Shown: positions 46,190-54,396, numbered from the stretch's first letter. The stretch: DNA of 64,000 bases from Devosia sp. XK-2 (GCF_037113415.1 NZ_CP146608.1:2686501-2750500), one strand, 5' to 3'. Notes: generated from the letters alone by a model not told the origin. A program made the numbers and translations.

Positions 46190-47191
46190 ATGACCCGCCT
46201 CACCCTCCCCGCCCTCCTGGTGCTCCTCCTCCTCAGCGCCATCATCGCAGTGACCTTCGGTCCCGCCGAGATCACGCCGGGCGAAGTCTGGTCGGTCATC
46301 GCCCACCATCTTGGCCTCCTGCCCGAAAGCCCCATGTCCCGCCTGCGCGATGCGATTGTCTGGGAGCTGCGCCTGCCCCGCATATTGACCGCGCTTGGCG
46401 TCGGCGCGGGCCTGGCGCTGTGCGGCACGGTCATGCAGGCCTTGACCCGCAATCCGCTCGCTGATCCCTATCTGCTTGGCCTCTCCTCGGGCGCGGCGCT
46501 GGGCGCCGTCACCTTTCTTCTGCTCGGATTTGGCTTGCTCATGCCCATTGGCGCTTTTTTCGGCAGCCTGGCCGCGCTGGCCTTTGCGCTTCTGATCGCG
46601 CAATTGCTGGGCGGCGCCACCCCCAGCCGCGCCATCCTGACCGGCATCTGCATCTCGGCATTGGCCTCCGCCGCGACATCCTTCTTGATCTTCTGGTCGG
46701 CCACCGGCGACAGCTATCGCGAAATCCTGAGCTGGCTCATGGGCTCGCTCTCGGGCTCGCTCTGGGCCGATGCCGGTTTGGTAACATTGGCGCTTCTCCT
46801 GTGCGCCCCGCTGATCCTGGCCAATGGCCGGGCGTTGGATGCCTTCGCCTTCGGCGACGCGGCGGCTGCCAGCCTGGGCATTAATGTGCCGCGCCTGCGT
46901 TGGACGCTGCTCGCGGCAACGGCCCTCCTCACCGGCATCATGGTGGCCATTGGCGGCGCTATCGGTTTTGTCGGGCTGGTCGTACCCCACGCCGTGCGCC
47001 TCGCCGTCGGCTCCGGACACCGGGTCCTGCTCCCTCACGCCATGCTGACCGGCGCCATTTTCATGCTCTGGACCGATACCGCCGCCCGCACCCTGTTCGA
47101 CCCGCGTGAATTGCCCGTCGGCATCATCACCGCGCTGATTGGCGCGCCAGTCTTTCTCTATGTGCTCCTGCGCTACCGGAGGATTACATGA
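46190..47191 (+). CDS. Permease of the proposed F420-0 ABC importer
   Basis: A FecCD/BtuC-type permease of 333 residues. The frame is open far upstream, through the palindromic element, but the family start is the ATG at 46190 (MTRLTLPALLVLLLLSAII). Conserved blocks: LRLPRILTALGVGAGLALCG, the ATPase-contact region ALTRNPLADPYLLGLSSGAALG, and the C-terminal GFVGLVVPHAVRLAVG. About nine to ten helices. A single permease gene implies a homodimer, as in BtuCD. The stop overlaps the ATPase start (ATGA). Confidence 0.85.
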   Translation: MTRLTLPALLVLLLLSAIIAVTFGPAEITPGEVWSVIAHHLGLLPESPMSRLRDAIVWELRLPRILTALGVGAGLALCGTVMQALTRNPLADPYLLGLSSGAALGAVTFLLLGFGLLMPIGAFFGSLAALAFALLIAQLLGGATPSRAILTGICISALASAATSFLIFWSATGDSYREILSWLMGSLSGSLWADAGLVTLALLLCAPLILANGRALDAFAFGDAAAASLGINVPRLRWTLLAATALLTGIMVAIGGAIGFVGLVVPHAVRLAVGSGHRVLLPHAMLTGAIFMLWTDTAARTLFDPRELPVGIITALIGAPVFLYVLLRYRRIT

Positions 47192-47991
47192 GCCTTTCGG
47201 TCGCGGGCCTTTCCGTCAAAAAGGCTGGCAAAGCCATTCTCTCCAATGTCGGTTTCAGCGCACCAAGCGGTAGCATTACGGGTCTGATCGGCCCCAATGG
47301 CGCCGGCAAATCCACCTTGCTCACCGGCCTTTTGGGTCTGGTCTCTGCTGAGGGTAAAGCCGCATTTGACGGCATCGACCTCTCCGACATGCCGCGCCGC
47401 GAGCGCGCCCGCATCATGGCCTATGTCGAGCAATCCGCCTCGACCGAAGAACGCCTGACCGTCCGCGATGTCGTTGCCCTTGGCCGCATCCCCTTCGAGC
47501 CCGCCTGGCAAGCCGCCCCCGGCCCGGAAGACGAAGCCATCATCACCAACGCCCTGTCCGAAACCGGCATGGAGAGCTTCGCCACCCGCCGTTTTTCCAC
47601 CCTGTCCGGTGGCGAGCAGCAACGCGTTCACGTAGCCCGCGCCCTGGCCCAACAGCCCCGTCTCCTGCTGCTCGACGAACCCACCAGCCATCTCGACATC
47701 CGCGCCCAATTGCAATTGCTCTCGCTTCTGGAGCGCAAGGCTGAGGCAGGCATGACCATTGTGATCGCCCTGCACGATCTCAATCTGGCGGCCCGCTTCT
47801 GCACTCATCTCGTGGTTCTGGCCACCGGGCGCCTGGCCGCCACCGGTGCCCCGGCGGAGATTCTGACGCCCGATCTGCTGCGCGCCGTCTATGGAGTTTC
47901 CGCCCGCCTCGTGCCCGATGGCCGGTCCGGCCGATCACTCATCGCCTATGACGAGGCGATTGGCGCAGGCCCACCACAAATACCCGATTGA
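47188..47991 (+). CDS. ATPase of the proposed F420-0 ABC importer
   Basis: A FecE/BtuD-type ABC ATPase of 267 residues with Walker A GPNGAGKSTLLTG, Q-loop region YVEQSAS, signature LSGGEQQRVHVARAL and Walker B LLLLDEPTSHLDI, followed by the switch His in ALHDLNLAARF. The ATG overlaps the permease stop behind a GGAGGATT ribosome binding site. It completes the three-part importer that follows cofE. Confidence 0.88.
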   Translation: MSLSVAGLSVKKAGKAILSNVGFSAPSGSITGLIGPNGAGKSTLLTGLLGLVSAEGKAAFDGIDLSDMPRRERARIMAYVEQSASTEERLTVRDVVALGRIPFEPAWQAAPGPEDEAIITNALSETGMESFATRRFSTLSGGEQQRVHVARALAQQPRLLLLDEPTSHLDIRAQLQLLSLLERKAEAGMTIVIALHDLNLAARFCTHLVVLATGRLAATGAPAEILTPDLLRAVYGVSARLVPDGRSGRSLIAYDEAIGAGPPQIPD

Positions 47992-48016
47992 CAATCGTGC
48001 CTCAGGCACTCAAAAA

Positions 48017-48043
48017 TTTGATCGACTGGTCAAAATTTGACCA
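48017..48043. promoter_or_regulatory. Overlapping palindromes upstream of the second F420 oxidoreductase gene (RutR-like)
   Basis: Core TTGATC-GACT-GGTCAA at 48018-48033, same form as the site before fgd and again centred 40.5 nt before the ATG. It overlaps a perfect 17-nt palindrome TGGTCAAAATTTGACCA (48027-48043), so three half-sites of the type TTTGAYC lie in a row. The right half matches the RutR half-site TGGTCAA exactly. Confidence 0.7.
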
Positions 48044-48065
48044 TTAGGGAGCGCAGAGGGACATT

Positions 48066-49070
48066 ATGGAATTCGGCATCACCTTCAAGGGTTTTATTGA
48101 GCATGAGCGCGCCCGCTATCTGGTGCGTGCCGCTGAATATGCCGGTTTTTCCTATTGCTGGTTCTATGACAGCCACATCCTCTGGCGCGATTGCTACGCG
48201 GCCATTGCCATGTGCATGGAACACACCAGCGATATGCGTTTCGGCCCGCTGGTGACCAATCCCGATGTGCGCGACTGGTCGGTCGCCGCCTCCATTTTCG
48301 GCTCGCTCTCCAAGCAGTCCGGTGGCCGCTTCGACCTGGCCGTTGGCCGTGGCGACTCGTCCATGCGCGTCATGGGCAAAAAGCCCGCTACTTTGAAGCG
48401 CGTTGCCGAATTCATCGACAAGACCAAGGCCATGGTCCGCGGCGAGGAAGTCACCTATGGCGAAATTCCCGCCGCCGTGAAATTTCCCTGGGCGGTCGGT
48501 CATGAAATGCCGAGCTGGATCGCCGCTTACGGCCCGCTCGCCCTGAAAACTGCCGGCGAACATGCCGATGGCGTCGTGCTGCAGATCGCCGATCCGGGCC
48601 TTTGCAAATGGTTCACCGACCAGTGCCTCGACGCCGGCCAGGCCGCTGGAAAGGACATGTCGGGCTTCCGCTCCATGGCCGCCGCCCCCGCCTATTTCGG
48701 CGACAAGAAGCGCGCCATCGAGCATGTGAAATGGTTCCCCGCCATGGTGGGCAATCACGTGGCCGATATTGTCGAAAAATATGGCGCCGACAGCGACAAG
48801 GTGCCTTCGAGCCTCACCTCCTATATCGAAAAGCGCCGTGGCTACGATTATTCCAAGCATGGCCAGGCCGATAATCCCTATCTCGATTTCATCACCGACG
48901 ACGTGGTGGAGAGTTTCTGCGTCCTGGGCGAGCCCGAAGACCACATCAAAAAGCTGCATGATCTTGAGGCAGCGGGCGTCACCCAATTCAACATCTATCT
49001 CGATAGCGGCGACGAGGAAGAAATCATCGCCAATTACGGCAGGCATGTCATTCCGGCCTTTCGCAAATAA
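48066..49070 (+). CDS. F420-dependent luciferase-like oxidoreductase (TIGR03842-like)
   Basis: A luciferase-like monooxygenase superfamily protein (334 residues) close in pattern to methylenetetrahydromethanopterin reductase and to the family I recall as TIGR03842, predicted to use F420. Characteristic stretches: MEFGITFKGFIEHERARYLV, CWFYDSHILWRDCYAA, LAVGRGDSSMRVMGKKPAT and SWIAAYGPLALKTAGEHADG. The reaction is unknown; I expect reduction of an N-heterocycle or its reverse. It lies between the F420-0 importer and a cytosine-deaminase-like gene and has the same operator as fgd, so Fgd probably supplies its F420H2. Confidence 0.85.
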   Translation: MEFGITFKGFIEHERARYLVRAAEYAGFSYCWFYDSHILWRDCYAAIAMCMEHTSDMRFGPLVTNPDVRDWSVAASIFGSLSKQSGGRFDLAVGRGDSSMRVMGKKPATLKRVAEFIDKTKAMVRGEEVTYGEIPAAVKFPWAVGHEMPSWIAAYGPLALKTAGEHADGVVLQIADPGLCKWFTDQCLDAGQAAGKDMSGFRSMAAAPAYFGDKKRAIEHVKWFPAMVGNHVADIVEKYGADSDKVPSSLTSYIEKRRGYDYSKHGQADNPYLDFITDDVVESFCVLGEPEDHIKKLHDLEAAGVTQFNIYLDSGDEEEIIANYGRHVIPAFRK

Positions 49071-49075
49071 TCCCG

Positions 49076-49100
49076 AGGCGCGCCACAGAGCGCGCCTTTT
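49076..49100 (+). terminator. Intrinsic terminator after the F420 oxidoreductase gene
   Basis: Stem AGGCGCGC / GCGCGCCT with a 6-nt loop followed by TTT, 5 nt after the stop codon. It may lower, but need not stop, transcription into codA. Confidence 0.75.
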
Positions 49101-49137
49101 GCTTTAAGCTGGGCCAGGCGCACAGGCGCGGCGGGGA

Positions 49138-50427
49138 ATGACCATGTTCGATCTCAAACTGACCAATGCCACCCTGCCCGACGGCCGCGCCGGCATGGAT
49201 ATCGGCATCCGGCACGGCCGCATTGCCGCGCTCGAACCCAATCTCGGTGGCGAAGCAGGTCAAACCATCGACGCCGCCGGGCAATTGGTCAGCCCGCCTT
49301 TCGTCGATTGCCACTTCCATATGGATGCCACGCTGTCGCTCGGCCTCCCTCGCCATAATGAAAGCGGGCTTCTGCTCGAAGGCATAAAGATCTGGGGCGA
49401 GCTCAAGCCCCTGCTCACACAGGACGCGGTCATTCAACGCGCGCTCGACTATTGCGATCTCGCCGTGTCGCAGGGCCTCCTCGCCATCCGCAGCCATGTC
49501 GATATCTGCGATGAACGGCTACTCGGCGTTGAAGCCCTGCTCGAGGTCAAAAAACAAGTCGCCCCCTATATCGACCTGCAATTGGTCGCCTTCCCCCAGG
49601 ACGGCTATTATCGCTATCCCGGCGCAATCGACCTCCTCAATCGCGCCCTCGACATGGGTGTCGATGTGGTCGGCGGCATTCCCCATTTCGAGCGCACCAT
49701 GGCCGATGGCGCCGCCAGCGTGAAAGCCCTTTGCGAAATCGCCGCCACCCGCGGCCTGCTGGTGGATCTGCATTGCGACGAAACCGACGATCCGCTCTCG
49801 CGCCATATCGAGGCCCTGGCCTACGAAACCCAGCGCCTTGGCCTCAATGGCCGGGTCAATGGTTCGCACCTCACTTCCATGCACTCCATGGACAATTACT
49901 ACGTCTCAAAACTCCTGCCGCTCATGGCCGAGGCCGGTGTCAGCGCCACCGCCAATCCGCTGATCAATATCGGCATCCAGGGTCGCCACGACACCTATCC
50001 CAAGCGCCGCGGCATGACCCGCATCCCCGAAATGCTGACCTATGGCATCACCTGCGCCTTCGGCCATGACTGCGTCATGGACCCCTGGTATTCGCTGGGT
50101 CAGGCCGACATGCTCGAAGTGGCTTCCATGGGTCTCCATGTAGGCCAAATGACCAGCCGCCAGGCCATGCGCACCTGTTTTGACCTTGTGACCAAGGGCC
50201 CCGCCGCAATCATGCATCTCGACGGCTACGGCATCGACATCGGCAACAAGGCCGATATGATGCTGCTGCAGGCCGCCGACCCCATCGAAGCCATCCGTTT
50301 GAAGGCCACTCGCCTCGCCGTCATCAAATCGGGCAAAGTCATCGCCTCAGCTCCGCGACGAGAAAGCACCTTGTCGCTCGCTGGTCGTCCCGCTTCCATC
50401 GACGCATCGCGCACCTTTCCGCGCTAG
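49138..50427 (+). CDS. codA: Cytosine deaminase-like amidohydrolase
   Basis: A metal-dependent TIM-barrel deaminase (429 residues). Similarity to E. coli CodA runs throughout: VSPPFVDCHFHMD with the HxH metal ligands, IRSHVDICD, IDLQLVAFPQDGYY, VDLHCDETDD with the metal His and catalytic Glu, the active-site HLTSMHSM, and TCAFGHDCVMDPWYSLG with the catalytic Asp. Likely action is deamination of cytosine, isocytosine, creatinine-like or related cyclic N-compounds; exact substrate is open. No codB permease is beside it. It follows the F420 oxidoreductase gene by 67 nt. Confidence 0.87.
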   Translation: MTMFDLKLTNATLPDGRAGMDIGIRHGRIAALEPNLGGEAGQTIDAAGQLVSPPFVDCHFHMDATLSLGLPRHNESGLLLEGIKIWGELKPLLTQDAVIQRALDYCDLAVSQGLLAIRSHVDICDERLLGVEALLEVKKQVAPYIDLQLVAFPQDGYYRYPGAIDLLNRALDMGVDVVGGIPHFERTMADGAASVKALCEIAATRGLLVDLHCDETDDPLSRHIEALAYETQRLGLNGRVNGSHLTSMHSMDNYYVSKLLPLMAEAGVSATANPLINIGIQGRHDTYPKRRGMTRIPEMLTYGITCAFGHDCVMDPWYSLGQADMLEVASMGLHVGQMTSRQAMRTCFDLVTKGPAAIMHLDGYGIDIGNKADMMLLQAADPIEAIRLKATRLAVIKSGKVIASAPRRESTLSLAGRPASIDASRTFPR

Positions 50428-50514
50428 AAAACGCCCCGTCGCGGTCTATGGCGTTGACCCCGCCGCCCCGATGCGGCACTCGAGAACACGCCCCGCTTCA
50501 ATCAGGCCAAACCC

Positions 50515-51339
50515 ATGATCCCGATTATCGACACTCATTTGCACCTGATCTATCCCGACCGCATCGCCTATCCCTGGCTATCGGGCGCACCGGCCATCAA
50601 CCGGCCCTGGCATGTTGAGGATTACTGGGCCGAAGCCCGCCCCCTTGGCATCGAGGCGGCTCTGCACATGGAGGTCGATGTCGACGAAAAGGATATCGAG
50701 GCCGAAACGCGCCTCGTTCTGGGGCTGAAGGGCATTGCCGGCGCTGTCGCCGCCTGCCGCCCCGAAACCCTCGACTTCGAACGCCAATTGGACAACCTGG
50801 CCGCCATTCCGGGCATACGCGGCCTGCGCCGCATTTTGCACGAAGCGCCCGGCACTTTGAGCCAGACACCGCATTTCGCGCAGAATGTCGGCCGCCTTGC
50901 CGCTTATGGCCTGACCTTCGATCTTTGCGTCCGCCCCGATCAATTGCCCATCGGCCAGTCTCTGGTGGATCGCTGCCCTGATGTGACCTTCATCCTCGAT
51001 CATTGCGGCGCGCAATATATCACCGTGGGCAATTTCTCGCCCTGGCGCGAATACATCACCGAAATCGCGCGGCGGCCCAACCTCGTGGCCAAGGTGTCCG
51101 GCATTATCGCCTATGCCGGCAAGGGCTGGACCCTCGATGCTATCCGCCCCTATGTCGAGCACATTATCGAAAGCTTCGGCTGGGATCGCGTCGTCTGGGG
51201 ATCGGACCACCCGGTCGTTACCTTGGGCGGTTCTCTGACCGACTGGGTTGGTGCAACGCGCGAGATCATCAAGGGCGCCAGCGCCGAGGAACAAGCCAAA
51301 TTGCTCAATGGCAATGCCAGGCGGATTTATCGGCTCTAA
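50515..51339 (+). CDS. Amidohydrolase-2 family protein (lactonase/decarboxylase-like)
   Basis: A 274-residue TIM-barrel hydrolase of the amidohydrolase_2 family, as in 2-pyrone-4,6-dicarboxylate lactonase and L-fuconolactonase. Metal-ligand motifs: DTHLHLIYPD at residues 5-14, LDHCGAQY, and WGSDHPVV near residue 230. Members open lactone or lactam rings or decarboxylate aromatic acids. Here, after an F420 oxidoreductase and a deaminase, ring opening of a reduced heterocycle is a reasonable guess. No export signal. Confidence 0.8.
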   Translation: MIPIIDTHLHLIYPDRIAYPWLSGAPAINRPWHVEDYWAEARPLGIEAALHMEVDVDEKDIEAETRLVLGLKGIAGAVAACRPETLDFERQLDNLAAIPGIRGLRRILHEAPGTLSQTPHFAQNVGRLAAYGLTFDLCVRPDQLPIGQSLVDRCPDVTFILDHCGAQYITVGNFSPWREYITEIARRPNLVAKVSGIIAYAGKGWTLDAIRPYVEHIIESFGWDRVVWGSDHPVVTLGGSLTDWVGATREIIKGASAEEQAKLLNGNARRIYRL

Positions 51340-51365
51340 AACGCTGATCGGAATCGGCGGTTCCT

Positions 51366-51410
51366 GCGCCTCCCTCCCCCTTGAGGGGAGGGAACGAGGG
51401 TGGGGGTGGT
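51366..51410. repeat. Half palindromic element, subtype A
   Basis: A single arm: CCTCCCTCCCCCTTGAGGGG, then AGGGA and the GGGTGGGGGTGG tail. The second arm is missing. It lies between the convergent amidohydrolase and ABC ATPase genes, where the internal hairpin may end transcription. Confidence 0.8.
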
Positions 51411-51469
51411 TTTGTGGGTCGCCGATGGCCCCCAACCCAGCCTCTCGTTTCCGTCAAAACTGACAGAGT

Positions 51470-52273
51470 CTAGCCCCGCTTGTGGGGAATGCAGATCGGG
51501 CGCTGATGCACCGGGTCGGTGATGATTTCGGCGGTGACGTTGAACACCTCCGCGATCAGGTCGGACCGCATCATCGCCTCTGGGGCCCCACGCTCGCGCA
51601 CCTTGCCCTCTGAGACAAACACAAGCTGGTCCGCATAGCGCGCCGCCAGGTTGAGATCGTGCAATACCAGAACGATGGTGCGTCCCTGTTCGCGATTGAG
51701 CTTGGTGACCAGTTCGAGACAATCGAGCTGATGTGCCATGTCGAGATGGTTGACCGGTTCATCCAGGCAAATAACGTCAGTCTCCTGCGCCAGCACCATG
51801 GCGATCCAGGCGCGCTGCAATTGCCCGCCGGAAAGCGAGCCGATGCGCCGATGCCGCATATGGGCGACCCCCGTTCCCTCCATGGCCGCCGCCACCGCCG
51901 CGTCGTCCCCGGCGCTCCAGGGTTGCAACATCGCCTGGTGCGGATAGCGGCCCAGCCGCACCAGCTCTTCCACGCTCATGTCCTGCGGCGCGCTCGGACT
52001 TTGCGCCAATAGACCGATCCGCCGGCCCAGCGCCTTGCCATTGAGCTTGGAAATATCTTCCGCATCGAGCAGCACCTGCCCCGCTTGCGGCGCATGCAGG
52101 CGGCGGATCGCCCGCAGCAATGTGGATTTGCCGCAGCCATTGGGCCCGGCCAGCACCGTGATCTGGCCGAGCGGAATAGGCAGGCTCAATGCATCCAGCA
52201 CCGTTTCAGACCCATAGCCTAGGGTCAGGTCCTTGACCTCGATGCGATTGGCCATCCGGTCATCCATTGGCAT
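51470..52273 (-). CDS. Iron-siderophore ABC importer ATPase (system 1)
   Basis: A FepC/FhuC-type ATPase of 267 residues: Walker A AGPNGCGKSTLLRA, signature LSGGQLQRAWIAMVL, Walker B VICLDEPVNHLDM, switch His in VLHDLNLAARY. Three in-frame ATGs lie close together (at 52273, 52267 and 52255), all overlapping or adjoining the upstream permease stop; the true start is undecided. Last gene of the leftward three-gene operon that shares its control region with the rightward system. The C-terminal PICIPHKRG resembles the ATPase of system 2, which supports a common origin. Confidence 0.88.
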   Translation of the reverse strand: MPMDDRMANRIEVKDLTLGYGSETVLDALSLPIPLGQITVLAGPNGCGKSTLLRAIRRLHAPQAGQVLLDAEDISKLNGKALGRRIGLLAQSPSAPQDMSVEELVRLGRYPHQAMLQPWSAGDDAAVAAAMEGTGVAHMRHRRIGSLSGGQLQRAWIAMVLAQETDVICLDEPVNHLDMAHQLDCLELVTKLNREQGRTIVLVLHDLNLAARYADQLVFVSEGKVRERGAPEAMMRSDLIAEVFNVTAEIITDPVHQRPICIPHKRG

Positions 52274-53303
52274 TGTCCTTGCGCATGAGCAGATAGAGAA
52301 AATAGGGCGCCCCGATAATGGCCGTCACGGTCCCCGCGGGCACTTCAAGCGGCGCGAAGGCAACGCGGATCAGCAGGTCCGCCCCCACCAGGATAATCGC
52401 GCCGAGCAGGATCGACACTACAATCCCCGCCGCCCGCGCCCGCCCGACCAGAAGCCTCGCCAGGTGGGGCGCAATCAGCCCGATAAAGCCGACCCCGCCG
52501 GCAAAGGACACCGCCCCCGCCGTCAGCAAGGCGGCCAGCAGAAAAATCAGGATACGATAGCGCGGCAGGTTGAGCCCGATACTGCGCGAGGAAACATCGT
52601 CGAGATCCGCGGGCGGCAAATTCCGGGCGGCAATGGCCGCGACGATACCCACCGGTACCAATATGGCGACCATCATCTGCACCTCGGTCCAGTTGATGGT
52701 ATTGACCGCGCCGGCCAGCCAGCGCGCGGCCTGTCCAGCCTGGTAGATCGGCCCGATCAACATGAAAATGGTCGTCAATGCCTTGGCGACCGCCGCAATG
52801 GCAATGCCGAACAGGATCAGCCTGATGGCCGAGGAGGCTTGCCGTCCCGAAAGCAGAAAAACCAGGCCGATGGCCGTCATGGCGCCAATGGCGGCGGCCA
52901 GCGGCTGCCAGGCAACAGAAACCATGAGCGCATTGGTCTCGTCAGAAAAGATCGCAAGAAACAACACCACGCCCAGCGCCGCTCCGTCGACAACCCCCAA
53001 AACACCCGGCGAGGCCAGTTCATTGCGGGTAATCCGCTGCAGCAGGTAGCCGGCAAAGGCTATGGCACCGCCCGCAATGGCCGCGGCCGCGACACGCGGC
53101 AGGCGCAATTGCAGCACCACCAGCCTGTCGGTACGCTCGCCCCCGCCGAACAGCACATGGGCCACTGTTTCAAGCGGTATCCAGGTCGAGCCAAAGCCGA
53201 CGCCGCTAAGAAACAGCAGGACAAAAACCGCGGAAACGACCAGGACGGCGAGGGCCACCGGTCCGGGCGTGCCGCGCCGCAACGGCAAGGCGCCCATGCT
53301 CAT
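52260..53303 (-). CDS. FecCD-family permease (system 1, second subunit)
   Basis: Inner-membrane permease of 347 residues, FepG/FhuB-like. Conserved blocks: LQLRLPRVAAAAIAGGAIAFAG, LQRITRNELASPGVLGVVDGAALG (ATPase contact) and VGFIGLIAPHLARLLVG. The ATG overlaps the stop of the upstream permease, and its own end overlaps the ATPase start, so the three genes are tightly coupled. Confidence 0.88.
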   Translation of the reverse strand: MSMGALPLRRGTPGPVALAVLVVSAVFVLLFLSGVGFGSTWIPLETVAHVLFGGGERTDRLVVLQLRLPRVAAAAIAGGAIAFAGYLLQRITRNELASPGVLGVVDGAALGVVLFLAIFSDETNALMVSVAWQPLAAAIGAMTAIGLVFLLSGRQASSAIRLILFGIAIAAVAKALTTIFMLIGPIYQAGQAARWLAGAVNTINWTEVQMMVAILVPVGIVAAIAARNLPPADLDDVSSRSIGLNLPRYRILIFLLAALLTAGAVSFAGGVGFIGLIAPHLARLLVGRARAAGIVVSILLGAIILVGADLLIRVAFAPLEVPAGTVTAIIGAPYFLYLLMRKDNANG

Positions 53304-54322
53304 GCCAGCCTCCGCATCAGGATCACCAGCAACGCCCCGGCGCCCACCACGGCGGTAATGGCCCCCACCGGCGCCTCCACCGGATAGATCACGAAGCGAG
53401 CCGCCACATCGGCCAGCGTCGTATAGATGGCCCCAACCAGCGCTGCGGCGGCCAACTGGTGGCGATGCCTCAGCCCCACCAGCCGCCGCGCCACATGCGG
53501 CACGACCAAACCGACAAAGGCCACCGGCCCGGCCATGGACACTGCCGCCCCGGTCAGCAGAGAGACAGCCACAAAAGTCAGGCCTCGCACGGCAACCAGC
53601 GGCACGCCCAGGCTAGCCGCCGTCGCATCGTCAGCCTGTAACGCATCGAGCGCCACATGCAGCGCAAATGCCAGCCCGGCCCCCGCCAGCACCACCGGCA
53701 GGCCATTGAAAAACAGGCTGATCGGCCGGTCGACAAAGGCACCCGAAAGCCAGAACAGCAATTGCTGCAACTGCGCCTCATTGCTGGTGAGAATGATTTC
53801 GACCACGGCATGGGCCAGGCTGGCAAAGGTCACCCCGACCAGAACGATCTTGAGCGGCGACAAGCCACCCGCCCCGGCGGCCACGCCAAAAACGATAATG
53901 CTGGTGAGGAAGGCACCGAATGCGGCTGCCAGCGACAGACCCACCAGCGATTGTACGCCGAAAACCACCGTGGCCAGGACCACCGCCACCGAGGCCCCGG
54001 CATTGAGGCCCAGCGTGTCGGGCGAGGCGATGCGATTGCGCGACAGGGTCTGCACCATCACCCCGGCCATGCCCAGGGCCGCACCGGTCATGGGCGCGAT
54101 GACCGCTCGGGGCAATCTGAGCCCTGCAATCACGGTTGCGGTTTCCGAACCGTCATTGACAAACAGCGCCGCCCACACCTGGTCCAGCCCATAGAGCTTA
54201 TAGCCAAGGGTCAGGCTCGCTAGCATTGCTGCAGCCAGCACCGACACCAGCGCGGCATAAACCGGCCAGCGCGCGCTGGCGGCCTGCGTCCTGCCCAATG
54301 CAACCTCAGCCAGGCTCGTCAC
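53300..54322 (-). CDS. FecCD-family permease (system 1, first subunit)
   Basis: Inner-membrane permease of 340 residues, FepD-like, with LRLPRAVIAPMTGAALGMAG, QTLSRNRIASPDTLGLNAGA and AFVGLVVPHVARRLVG. With the next gene it should form a heterodimeric channel. It is the first gene of the leftward operon and starts 98 nt from the divergent binding-protein gene. No binding protein is in its own operon, so it presumably uses one of the five encoded to the right. Confidence 0.88.
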   Translation of the reverse strand: MTSLAEVALGRTQAASARWPVYAALVSVLAAAMLASLTLGYKLYGLDQVWAALFVNDGSETATVIAGLRLPRAVIAPMTGAALGMAGVMVQTLSRNRIASPDTLGLNAGASVAVVLATVVFGVQSLVGLSLAAAFGAFLTSIIVFGVAAGAGGLSPLKIVLVGVTFASLAHAVVEIILTSNEAQLQQLLFWLSGAFVDRPISLFFNGLPVVLAGAGLAFALHVALDALQADDATAASLGVPLVAVRGLTFVAVSLLTGAAVSMAGPVAFVGLVVPHVARRLVGLRHRHQLAAAALVGAIYTTLADVAARFVIYPVEAPVGAITAVVGAGALLVILMRRLA

Positions 54323-54337
54323 GGCAACTCCAATACA

Positions 54338-54352
54338 TGATATTGACAGTCA
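54338..54352. promoter_or_regulatory. Candidate iron-responsive (RirA/IRO) box
   Basis: TGA-TATTGACAG-TCA fits the IRO motif TGA-N9-TCA known for RirA in Rhizobiales. It contains a TTGACA hexamer that could be a -35 element of the rightward promoter, and it lies in the 97-nt region between two divergent iron-uptake operons. The motif is short, so a chance match is possible; the location makes it credible. Confidence 0.6.
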
Positions 54353-54360
54353 GATTAAAT

Positions 54361-54396
54361 TCTGATGGATGAAGCCATCCAATTTCAGAGCCTTTT
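54361..54396 (+). promoter_or_regulatory. Leader hairpin with T run before the first binding-protein gene
   Basis: TCTGA-TGGATG-AAGC-CATCCA-ATT-TCAGA forms a stem of 6 plus 5 bp, followed by GAGCCTTTTTG. It has the shape of an intrinsic terminator in the leader, 30 nt before the start codon, and could act as an attenuator. Confidence 0.45.
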
